Shown piece by piece: positions 1-5,239 of a DNA stretch of 7,837 bases (position 1 is the first letter of the stretch; every line of letters begins with the position of its first letter). Both the position numbers and the translations under genes were made by a program. The stretch is from Deltaproteobacteria bacterium (GTDB taxonomy: Bacteria; Desulfobacterota; Desulfuromonadia; Geobacterales; Geobacteraceae). Under the pieces are notes generated by a model. It made no database searches and was not told the DNA's origin. It worked only from the letters and a program-made list of their open reading frames with translations. The stretch is taken from contig JAJZQA010000117.1 in NCBI GenBank assembly GCA_021810985.1, positions 1 through 7,837 on the forward strand. The letters run 5' to 3'.

Positions 1-945
1 GTCCTTGCGGGCACTACTGCTGTGGATGGCCCGGGCGATAACCTCCTTGCCGGTGCCGGTTTCGCCCAGGAGAAGCACGGTCGCATTCTGGGGTGCCACC
101 TGCTCGACCCGAAAGAAAACATACGACATGGCGCTGCTTTGACCGACAATTTCGCCGAAGTTGGACTCCCCGGAAACCTCCCGTTGCAGGTAAATGTTTT
201 CGGCCTGGAGCCGTTCTTTCAGCCGCTTGATTTGCGCAACCGCATCATGGAGCGACTTTTCAGCCTCCTTGCGTTCTTCGATTTCCTGCTGGAGTTTCGC
301 ATTGGCCTTGATCAATTCTCCCGTTCGATTTTGAACGGTCACCTCCAGCAGATCATGGGCATTTTGCAGCTTTTCTTCCAACTGCTTGCGGACCGTACCG
401 TCAACAATCGAGGTTAGGATGTACACGGCCTCAGGCTCGACGGTATCCACCGCTATACTCTGAAGCTGGCAATGGACCGCGATACTATCACTTACCGTGA
501 GCCTGATCTCGCAGCGTAGGGTAACCCGGCGGTGCAGAACCAATTCCAGGTGCTTGGCAAAAATCTCCCGGCCCTCCGCATCGGCAATAAAGCCGCTGAA
601 GGGTTTATTGGCCAGCAGCTGCCGCTCGATTCCCAGCAGTTGCGCGCCGGCATGATTTACCTCCCGGATCAGGCCCTGCGGATCAAAGGCAAAATAGCCG
701 ACCGGTGCGAAGTCGTAGAGTTCGGCGTACTTGTTCCGCGACACCTCAAGCTCCTCCCTGGCCCGGCGCAATTCATCGTTCTGCATCTCCAACTCGACCT
801 GGTGGACCTGAAGTTCGTGGAGGAGCCGCCGTATATCGGACTCCGCCCGGGGATCAATTTCCCCCACGGATTTCGAATTCAACAGCGCTTCAGCATTGCG
901 CCGCAGTTCGGCAGCTTTTGTTGATGCATTATCTCCACTTTTCAT
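1..945 (-). CDS. PAS-domain sigma-54-dependent transcriptional activator, N-terminal part (runs off the left edge)
   Basis: The frame stays open for 315 codons from ATG 945-943 to the window edge. A GAGG Shine-Dalgarno match lies about 8 bases before the start. Residues about 40-70 form a charged helical leader (HELQVHQVELEMQNDELR) common in deltaproteobacterial PAS proteins. Residues about 71-182 look like one PAS sensor domain (YDFAPVGYFAFD, then NHAGAQLLGIER). Residues about 185-258 are a strongly charged coiled coil. At 263 the sigma-54 AAA+ domain begins (FGEIVGQSSAM), with Walker A GETGTGKE at 294-301 and ARAIHSSS at 304-311. The rest of the ATPase, the GAFTGA loop and any DNA-binding domain lie outside the window. 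By family, such proteins use ATP hydrolysis to open RNA polymerase-sigma-54 promoters in response to a signal. There is no receiver domain before the PAS, so the signal probably acts on the PAS; ligand and target genes are unknown. Confidence 0.93.
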   Translation of the reverse strand, partial: MKSGDNASTKAAELRRNAEALLNSKSVGEIDPRAESDIRRLLHELQVHQVELEMQNDELRRAREELEVSRNKYAELYDFAPVGYFAFDPQGLIREVNHAGAQLLGIERQLLANKPFSGFIADAEGREIFAKHLELVLHRRVTLRCEIRLTVSDSIAVHCQLQSIAVDTVEPEAVYILTSIVDGTVRKQLEEKLQNAHDLLEVTVQNRTGELIKANAKLQQEIEERKEAEKSLHDAVAQIKRLKERLQAENIYLQREVSGESNFGEIVGQSSAMSYVFFRVEQVAPQNATVLLLGETGTGKEVIARAIHSSSARKD

Positions 946-1022
946 TCTCAACCTCGCTTCACTAGGATACCCGGACAGCCGGTGCCATGCTGACCCACGA
1001 AATAAAATGGATCAACATGCCG

Positions 1023-1865
1023 TCAAGGTTGATTCAGGCCCTTGACAAGTTTATCCCTGCTGACAAAGCCAAGGCCGGAAAAGCCTTCTTTCAGGTCCGT
1101 CACCGCCGAATCGATCAGCGACACGAGGGTGGTCCGGTCAGACCCCACGGCGGTCAGAGTGATATCCAGCTCGGGGGTTTCGCCGGGCATGGTTGCCAGG
1201 GACTTGATGTACACAGCTGGATGCGCGGGCACAACCCGGCTGAGAACCGGTTCCAGCACCGACTCGTCATTACAGCATACAGTTATGGTATGCATCACCG
1301 AAATGCCGCCGCGGAAGGTTTCCTGCAGAAAAGGCTGCAGCGAGCTGTTGAAAATTCCTTTCAGTTCTTTGGGAATGCCGGGCAAGCTGATAATCACGGT
1401 TTGTCCGGCATGAAACAGCGAACAGGGCGCCGTACCGACGGAGTTGTAGAGCGGGATGGCCCCTTCCGGCAGCCAGGCCATCTTTTCCCGCGCCGGGGTC
1501 AGGCCGCCCTCGGCCAGAATCCCCTTCTCAAACAGGGCATCATAGCTTTCCTTGATCATCTGCCGCGCCTCGCTGTTCAAGCGCAGCTCTTTGCCGGCAC
1601 ATTTGGCTACAGCGGCAAGGGTCAGATCGTCCGCGGTCGGTCCAAGACCACCGGAGGTAAAGATGATCCCGGCCCTCCGAGCCAGTGCCGCACGCAGCTC
1701 CGCGGCAATACAATCGAGGTCGTCACGCAGCACTGTTGCCCGGGACAGCTGGCCACCCATGCCGGTGATTTCCTTGCATAACCAATGCGTATTGGTATCC
1801 TGGATTTCTCCGTTGAGAATTTCATTACCGATGATGAATATTTCCACGTTTTCGGACTTTTTCAC
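1023..1865 (-). CDS. CinA-type molybdopterin-binding domain protein without the C-terminal amidase domain
   Basis: This 280-residue protein starts at a GTG (1865-1863), with AAAGGAG six bases upstream fixing that start. It has the signatures of the CinA N-terminal domain (COG1058, MoaB/MogA-like fold): GNEILNGEIQDTN at 13-25, TSGGLGPTADDLT at 70-82, NSVGTAP at 141-147 and LPGIPKELKGIF at 161-172. Full CinA is roughly 410-420 residues and adds a PncC-type nicotinamide-nucleotide amidase domain. Here the protein ends after the linker region (about 175-280), so that domain is absent. Some COG1058 proteins are ADP-ribose or nucleotide pyrophosphatases, and the name molybdopterin-binding describes the fold rather than a shown activity. 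It may process damaged pyridine nucleotides, but this is inference. The PAS/sigma-54 gene follows on the same strand after 77 bases, so cotranscription is possible but not shown. Confidence 0.92.
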   Translation of the reverse strand: MKKSENVEIFIIGNEILNGEIQDTNTHWLCKEITGMGGQLSRATVLRDDLDCIAAELRAALARRAGIIFTSGGLGPTADDLTLAAVAKCAGKELRLNSEARQMIKESYDALFEKGILAEGGLTPAREKMAWLPEGAIPLYNSVGTAPCSLFHAGQTVIISLPGIPKELKGIFNSSLQPFLQETFRGGISVMHTITVCCNDESVLEPVLSRVVPAHPAVYIKSLATMPGETPELDITLTAVGSDRTTLVSLIDSAVTDLKEGFSGLGFVSRDKLVKGLNQP

Positions 1866-2064
1866 GATGCGCTCCTTTACCGGTGAAAACTACGCCCACG
1901 TTTTAACTGCGAAAAAGATCGACGCCCTATTTCAGCAGGATTCGCGGCCGGGGCTGGAAAGGTGTGTAATGCACAACCTTCGTTCTGATCGCTGCTCACT
2001 GTAAAGCATATCATGGTAATTACGGAACGTTTGTTGTATGACCACAAAAAGTGGCTCACGTATC

Positions 2065-2103
2065 GGGAAGTGGGGACTTGAGTGTTTTCGGAGGGAAGTG
2101 GGG
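2065..2103. repeat. Pair of 11-base direct repeats (gggaagtgggg) in the gap before the CinA-type gene
   Basis: The 11-mer gggaagtgggg occurs at 2065-2075 and again at 2093-2103, a 28-base period. It sits just past the 3' end of the small lysine-rich gene (minus strand) and well upstream of the CinA-type gene. The gap 1866-2127 holds no gene I can support. Both copies are exact, but two copies of a G-rich 11-mer could be chance. A binding-site pair or a short tandem duplication are possible readings. Confidence 0.45.
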
Positions 2104-2127
2104 TGAGTCTAATCTGACAAAGATATT

Positions 2128-2280
2128 TTAATCATTTCCTTCATCAGTCTGCACGGCAACATCAGTTTCAGGTAGCTGGCTACTGGATCTTTCCAGCTTA
2201 CGCTGCATTTTTTCTTCGTTCTTTTTTTTCTTTTCCAGTTCTTTCTGACGCTTCTGAAATTTGAAATTCGGCTGTGCCAT
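2128..2280 (-). CDS. Small lysine- and glutamate-rich conserved hypothetical protein (50 residues)
   Basis: The frame from ATG 2280-2278 to TAA 2130-2128 encodes 50 residues beginning MAQPNFKFQKRQKELEKKKK. An AAAGGAG Shine-Dalgarno sequence nine bases upstream supports the start strongly. Residues 9-32 are a highly charged helix (KRQKELEKKKKNEEKMQRKLER), followed by a polar, acidic tail ending DEGND. There is no signal peptide, membrane segment or cysteine. I recall similar short proteins starting with the same NFKFQKRQKE stretch in Geobacter-type genomes, annotated as hypothetical; that is memory, not a search. The basic helix could bind RNA or DNA, but no function is known. Gene callers with a 60-residue cutoff will miss it. 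An inverted repeat lies in its upstream region (2310-2344). Confidence 0.8.
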   Translation of the reverse strand: MAQPNFKFQKRQKELEKKKKNEEKMQRKLERSSSQLPETDVAVQTDEGND

Positions 2281-2309
2281 GGTCATACTCCTTTGCTGAA
2301 CGAGCGCCG

Positions 2310-2344
2310 TGTCAGGCTCGAATATGTTTCTGTCATGCCTGACA
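2310..2344 (-). promoter_or_regulatory. Inverted repeat upstream of the small lysine-rich gene
   Basis: An 8-base perfect inverted repeat, tgtcaggc (2310-2317) and gcctgaca (2337-2344), is separated by 19 bases. It ends 30 bases before the ATG at 2280, so on the minus-strand transcript it would form a hairpin in the leader or, as DNA, an operator. The distal arm also contains a shorter dyad, TGTCA-GGCA-TGACA on the minus strand. No T-run follows, so a terminator is unlikely. The role is not known. Confidence 0.4.
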
Positions 2345-2386
2345 AGACAGCCTCGAAGAAAATCAAGCTACATAAAGACGCGCACT

Positions 2387-2605
2387 TATCTTAGTATTCA
2401 TCCGGAAGCCCCAAGAAAATGAAAGAAGGACGGAGCGGGGCTTTCACGGAGCCTCTCGTGCGGACCGGCTGCAGGATCGAGGGAACACGCCTGTTTCCGG
2501 GGCGCCACCTCGTCTGTCGGTGTAGTCCGGCGTCCGATTGCGAGGGGCTTCGGGGAAGTTCCGTTCCGGCCCCAACCGACACTTTCCGGATGGAAACTAT
2601 CTTAG
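2387..2605. mobile_element. Possible MITE-like element: imperfect terminal inverted repeats with an 8-base flanking duplication
   Basis: The 8-mer tatcttag occurs at 2387-2394 and 2598-2605. Directly inside each copy are inverted ends: catccggaa at 2399-2407 pairs with ttccggatg at 2584-2592, and the match extends outwards as TTCATCCGGAA versus TTCCATCCGGAA with one extra base. The 203 bases between the 8-mers look richer in G and C than the flanks and contain further pairing segments (aagcccc 2406-2412 with ggggctt 2437-2443; tgtcggt and accgaca near 2515 and 2576). No transposase or convincing frame lies inside. An inverted-end element with a target duplication fits a non-autonomous element. 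A structured RNA, or a direct repeat of the unit tatcttag-N5/6-tccggaagc (2387-2409 and 2598-2619), is the alternative. The whole gap 2281-2688 holds no supportable gene. Confidence 0.4.
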
Positions 2606-2635
2606 AAACTTCCGGAAGCAGGTTATTTAACCAAT

Positions 2636-2668
2636 AAAAAAAGCCCCGGAAAATACCGGGGCTTTTTT
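2636..2668 (-). terminator. Rho-independent terminator of the cold-shock gene (A/T flanks on both sides)
   Basis: A 7-base GC-rich stem, gccccgg (2643-2649) with ccggggc (2656-2662), has a 6-base loop. It is flanked by seven A on the left and six T on the right. Read on the minus strand it sits about 20 bases after the stop codon of the cold-shock gene and is followed by a T-run, so it should end that transcript. The symmetry means it could also stop transcription on the plus strand. Confidence 0.9.
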
Positions 2669-2688
2669 ACTTCGACGAGGAACGAAGA

Positions 2689-2889
2689 CTAGATCCTTCT
2701 TACGTTCGCGGCCTGTAGCCCTTTCGGACCCTTAGTTACTTCAAATTCAACTCTATCACCTTCAGCAAGGGATTTGAATCCGTCGCCAACAATGGCGGAG
2801 AAATGGCAGAATACGTCTTCGCCATTTTCCTGCTCGAGAAAACCAAAACCTTTGCTGTCATTAAACCATTTAACTGTTCCGTTTACCAT
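2689..2889 (-). CDS. csp: Cold-shock domain protein (CspA family)
   Basis: The 66-residue protein is a complete single cold-shock domain of usual length. It opens with the family start MVNGTVKWFN and carries the RNA-binding motifs RNP1 (KGFGFLEQ, residues 13-20) and RNP2 (VFCHF, residues 26-30, with Cys where many members have VFVHF). It ends in the typical GLQAANVRRI strand. By family it binds single-stranded RNA and DNA in the cytoplasm and melts secondary structure, acting as an RNA chaperone. AGGAGAAA precedes the ATG at 2889. The gene is alone, with its own terminator directly downstream and a promoter candidate upstream, so it is probably monocistronic. A leader of about 55-60 bases is expected. 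Which csp paralogue it is, and whether it is cold-induced, cannot be told. Confidence 0.97.
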   Translation of the reverse strand: MVNGTVKWFNDSKGFGFLEQENGEDVFCHFSAIVGDGFKSLAEGDRVEFEVTKGPKGLQAANVRRI

Positions 2890-2950
2890 GTGCTTACTTT
2901 CTCCTGATACTTCTTGTTAGTTGTAACCGATATAATTACCGGATGAACCA

Positions 2951-2979
2951 CCTTAACAGCTTTTCTCGATCGAATGCAA
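2951..2979 (-). promoter_or_regulatory. Candidate sigma-70-type promoter of the cold-shock gene
   Basis: On the minus strand, TTGCAT (2979-2974) and TTAAGG (2956-2951) are separated by exactly 17 bases. The -35 box is close to consensus and the -10 box is weak. Transcription starting near 2944 would give a leader of about 55 bases, much shorter than the long cspA leader of E. coli. It lies in A/T-rich sequence between the two neighbouring genes, where a promoter is expected. No start-site data support it. Confidence 0.4.
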
Positions 2980-3095
2980 GCAATTAAATCAAAAATATTT
3001 TGCCCCGGGGATCGAGATCTTTTATCTAACTGTTTTTATACCGGTTTCACCTGACATAATTATTTTGCCTAAGCTGCCGGACCAGCTGCGGCGTC

Positions 3096-3602
3096 TCAAG
3101 ATTCACCCTCTTCATTCCAGATCGGGTTTTTTCGATCATCAGGATGGAGCTTCAGACGATCATGCGCTTCCAGATGCCAGAAGGATTTGTCGATTGCACC
3201 TTCCGCATAGTCTTGTTTCCGGTTATGGGCAAACGGGCACCACCAGTTTTCCACAATTTTCACCAGATACGCCGCATAGCGGAATAAGGCCACACTCAAG
3301 GGACAGTAGAGCTTGCAGTTAAAGATCCAGAAGAACCGGTAGTGGGCCGGATGAAGCCGGGAAATCTTTATGACCGGCTGGTCCTTATTGCTATAGCGGT
3401 GAGAAACCCAGGACGGCACAAAATCCCAATAGGTCCGGATTTCCATGCCGCCAACCAGCGTCAGATGCGTTTTGACCAGAAAAACACCGATGGCGACAAA
3501 AGGTAGCGTGGCAAGTATCGGCAGGTAAATAAGCGGAACCCCAAGGATGACCTTCCAAAAGGGCTGGCTGACATAGTTGCAGCCTATTCTGATTCTGGGC
3601 AT
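3096..3602 (-). CDS. Hypothetical membrane-associated protein with a cysteine-rich middle (168 residues)
   Basis: I do not recognise a named family. The ATG at 3602 is preceded by AAAAGG at six bases, which supports it over an upstream start in another frame. Residues about 17-43 are strongly hydrophobic with two prolines (VILGVPLIYLPILATLPFVA), enough for one membrane span or a tight hairpin. The rest is aromatic and polar: FFWIFNCKLYCPLS at 90-103, then NWWCPFAHNRKQ at 119-130, and a charged tail rich in His, Asp and Lys. C96, C100, C122 and H125 lie close together in sequence and could bind a metal, but this is inference. The frame has no internal stop and codon use resembles that of its neighbours. 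The next gene upstream on the same strand ends 90 bases away, so the two may be cotranscribed. Confidence 0.75.
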   Translation of the reverse strand: MPRIRIGCNYVSQPFWKVILGVPLIYLPILATLPFVAIGVFLVKTHLTLVGGMEIRTYWDFVPSWVSHRYSNKDQPVIKISRLHPAHYRFFWIFNCKLYCPLSVALFRYAAYLVKIVENWWCPFAHNRKQDYAEGAIDKSFWHLEAHDRLKLHPDDRKNPIWNEEGES

Positions 3603-3692
3603 TATTCACCTTTTCCCGTCCTTTTTGCGGTAGTACGGTTGTTTTCACGGGGCATTTGCCGCATCAATTAGTTTTCGGGCAGAAGAACACGA

Positions 3693-3953
3693 CTACTCCG
3701 CGGGCCCTTTCGTTTTTTTCACACTCTTTCGAACGGCCCGGACCTTTTTTATCTCCGGAGCGTTTTCCGCTGGCGGCAAATAGGAAGTTGCATCAGCCGG
3801 TTGAAGTGTCGAGTAATGTGAAGCCGCGATTTTTCTGACAATTCCATCACTGAATTGGATCGTCGCCCTGCCGTCACCCACTGCTACCACCATGCCGGCA
3901 CCCCATTCACTCATACTCATGTGGCTTACTACGATTCCGCGCTTGAGATTCAT
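3693..3953 (-). CDS. Small DUF3553-like protein with a basic tail (86 residues)
   Basis: The frame is open further upstream, but AAAAAGGAG placed just before ATG 3953-3951 makes this start (MNLKRGIVVSH) much the best. The longer 128-residue reading adds an uncharacteristic stretch without a good ribosome site. Residues about 4-50 (GIVVSH, SEWGAGMVVAVGDGRATIQFSDGIVRKI) match the pattern of small beta-barrel DUF3553 proteins, whose conserved WG.G.V core resembles Tudor/CarD-type folds that contact protein or nucleic acid. Residues 69-86 form a basic tail (KKVRAVRKSVKKTKG) that could bind nucleic acid. The family assignment is from motif memory and the function is unknown. On the transcript, CCTTT and AAAGG just before the start can pair around the Shine-Dalgarno sequence, which might limit translation. 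Confidence 0.8.
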   Translation of the reverse strand: MNLKRGIVVSHMSMSEWGAGMVVAVGDGRATIQFSDGIVRKIAASHYSTLQPADATSYLPPAENAPEIKKVRAVRKSVKKTKGPAE

Positions 3954-4239
3954 TTTTTCTCCTTTTTCAGAAAGGCCTGTAGCGACGGGCGCATTTTCTT
4001 GGACATAATACCCGGAAGCGCCAGCCAGACCACCGCATGTATCTGAGATACCTACGGTACTTGTTGCCTGGGATGCCACAAAATACAGCTCGCCGCATCA
4101 CCAGTTGCCCTGACATTATTCAATTTATCGACTTGAACCGCAAATGGCAGAAAAGGAACTGCGCAGTGTTCCGAAGGATTGTAAGCACAGTGGCGGAGGC
4201 CGGATTAGAGAAGTGGAGGAAGAGAAGGAATAATTTGAG

Positions 4240-4255
4240 GCTATCTAAAGATAGC
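4240..4255. repeat. Short palindrome (gctatct-aa-agatagc)
   Basis: Seven bases, gctatct at 4240-4246, are followed by two bases and their exact inverse complement, agatagc at 4249-4255. As DNA this could be a dimer-binding site; as RNA, a 6-base stem with a 4-base loop. No T-run follows. It is not near a confident start codon, so no target is assigned. Confidence 0.35.
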
Positions 4256-4333
4256 AACCAGCCAGGTTCAAGTCAGCGTCAACTATGCGAAAGATACATA
4301 TGATTCAGGTCGTTAATTTTCGTGTTCACACTT

Positions 4334-4360
4334 CGTAAGAGCTACCTTACGTTTCTTTTT
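4334..4360 (+). terminator. Weak candidate terminator hairpin on the plus strand
   Basis: cgtaag (4334-4339) and cttacg (4346-4351) form a 6-base stem with a 6-base loop, followed by tttcttttt. The stem is A/T-rich and no plus-strand gene ends nearby, so this may be accidental or mark an unrecognised transcript. Confidence 0.3.
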
Positions 4361-4424
4361 AACAGGAGATTGTGGAGTTATGCCTGACATCACTCAAATA
4401 AATCCATGGTACTTTGATCAAATT

Positions 4425-4458
4425 AAAAAACCCGGAGACATTGAAAGCCTCCGGGTTT
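4425..4458 (-). terminator. Rho-independent terminator, minus-strand orientation, with no adjacent gene
   Basis: A 7-base perfect stem, cccggag (4431-4437) with ctccggg (4449-4455), has an 11-base loop and is followed on the minus strand by six T (4430-4425). It is as good as the cold-shock gene's terminator, yet the nearest convincing minus-strand gene upstream (4792-5139) ends about 335 bases earlier. It could end a long 3' tail of that gene, or an unannotated small RNA or small gene between 4460 and 4790. Confidence 0.75.
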
Positions 4459-4791
4459 CATTGACTTCACTAACTCTTTTTTCATGTACACTAGCACAAT
4501 GATGTGCATTCGCATACACAAATAACGATATTTCTTTAACTTTACTATCGCTGTGGTCACAGCAGCAGACAGCATAAATCACTAAAGAACCTGTCGAGTA
4601 ACGCTGAACTCTGTGACGTTTCGTGCAAGTGGCAACTTTGCGGATCGACCTTTCCATAGTTTTTCAACAGCCCGCAAAGTGTTCAAAGAAGATTTTTAGA
4701 CACTGACTTTAGCGGCAATTTATAAAATCTCGCCAACCTGTACAGAAAATGCAACGTGTATTGGACAGCCACTTCTGTCTGGCGATGCGTA

Positions 4792-5139
4792 TCAATACAG
4801 GGCAGCATCCTCGAAGTATTTCGGCATGGCCACGCCGCTGCAGTCAAAGGCGTAGCCAATTACTCTGGTCTGACCATAATAGCCCTTAATTGCCTCCCGC
4901 CAAAAAATATGCGTTGCACCAGCTTCCTTGGCCTTCACGGCAGACCGGTATTTAAAGTCGCCAAGGACCGGGGGAGGCCCCCAGAACCTGTACCCGTACG
5001 GACCAGGAATTTTCTCCACCAGACGGCACTCCCCCACGCTGGCCGGATCTGCCACAGCCAGCGGGAAAGGCGCAGACGAAACAACCGTGGAACTCCACAG
5101 TATCATCAGGATTGAAATTAAAAGTATGAAAGTCTTCAT
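4792..5139 (-). CDS. Secreted small protein with a cysteine pair, resembling DUF4156/RcsF-type envelope proteins
   Basis: The 115-residue protein starts at ATG 5139-5137, fixed by GGAGG five bases upstream; a longer in-frame start at 5220 lacks such a site and would bury the signal peptide. Residues 1-23 form a signal peptide (MKTFILLISILMILWSSTVV, then SSA as a likely cleavage site), so export to the periplasm is expected. No lipobox cysteine is seen. The mature part contains only C38 (VGECRLV) and C100 (YAFDCSGV). Between them AVKAKEAGATHIFWREA (67-83) is the Ala-rich, GA(T/N)H-containing helix-strand pattern of RcsF/DUF4156 proteins, in which cysteines form disulfides. That assignment is motif-based and moderate. 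The function is unknown; a role in envelope sensing is only analogy. It reads divergently from wzm and has a good promoter candidate at 5206-5234. Confidence 0.85.
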   Translation of the reverse strand: MKTFILLISILMILWSSTVVSSAPFPLAVADPASVGECRLVEKIPGPYGYRFWGPPPVLGDFKYRSAVKAKEAGATHIFWREAIKGYYGQTRVIGYAFDCSGVAMPKYFEDAALY

Positions 5140-5205
5140 AATGCCTCCACAGGACGTGCAATTTGAAATATTTCCCTGAAAATACCCAGACTTCTTCCTA
5201 GGCAC

Positions 5206-5234
5206 ATCATAACAAATCACTAGAGAATTGTCCC
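5206..5234 (-). promoter_or_regulatory. Candidate sigma-70 promoter of the secreted two-cysteine protein
   Basis: On the minus strand, GGGACA (5234-5229) and TATGAT (5211-5206) lie 17 bases apart. The -10 box matches consensus in five of six positions and the -35 box in four of six. A start near 5199 would give a leader of about 60 bases to the ATG at 5139. Confidence 0.5.
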
Positions 5235-5239
5235 ATTTC

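Larger units (their letters stand above)
3954..4791. other. 838-base stretch without a supportable gene
   Basis: Between the DUF3553-like gene and the secreted two-cysteine protein no frame has both a ribosome site and a recognisable product. Frames of 79 residues (minus, 4418-4657) and 88 residues (plus, 4037-4303) are open, but they look like chance frames. A 40-codon plus-strand frame, 4380-4502 (MPDITQINPWYFDQIKKPGD), has purine-rich sequence before it but contains a terminator hairpin inside. Supportable elements are a 16-base near-perfect palindrome at 4240-4255, a weak plus-strand hairpin with a T-run at 4334-4360, and a good minus-strand terminator at 4425-4458. The first 130 bases should hold the promoter of the DUF3553-like gene; TATTAT near 4000 is a possible -10 box without a good -35 box. 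Confidence 0.6.

Noticed and set aside
22..924. Long plus-strand frames opposite the regulator (22-417, 532-924)
   Set aside because: Both are antisense to the PAS/sigma-54 frame, which carries real domain motifs throughout.
946..1022. Possible sigma-54 promoter (TGGCACCGGCT on the minus strand) before the PAS regulator
   Set aside because: The TGGCAC half is present, but the required GC at the -12 position with correct spacing is missing.
987..1781. 264-codon plus-strand open frame
   Set aside because: It lies wholly antisense to the CinA-type gene, whose motifs are unmistakable; its product is rich in Arg, Gly and Gln as expected for a shadow frame.
2391..2582. 63-codon minus-strand frame inside the possible mobile element
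   Set aside because: It is Pro/Arg/Ser-rich low-complexity sequence from a structured G/C-rich block, with no ribosome site and no recognisable motif.
2281..2690. c-di-GMP (GEMM) riboswitch, common in Geobacter-type genomes
   Set aside because: The diagnostic GEMM core sequences are not present on either strand here or in 3954-4791.
3062..3095. Possible terminator after the 168-residue gene
   Set aside because: Only a 4-base stem (GCCG/CGGC) without a T-run can be drawn.
4037..4303. 88-codon plus-strand frame
   Set aside because: It starts inside the antisense of the upstream extension of the DUF3553-like frame, has no ribosome site, and its product resembles nothing known.
4418..4657. 79-codon minus-strand frame rich in cysteine
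   Set aside because: It has no Shine-Dalgarno sequence and its last codons form the terminator stem. It is kept only as a possibility in the orphan-terminator finding.
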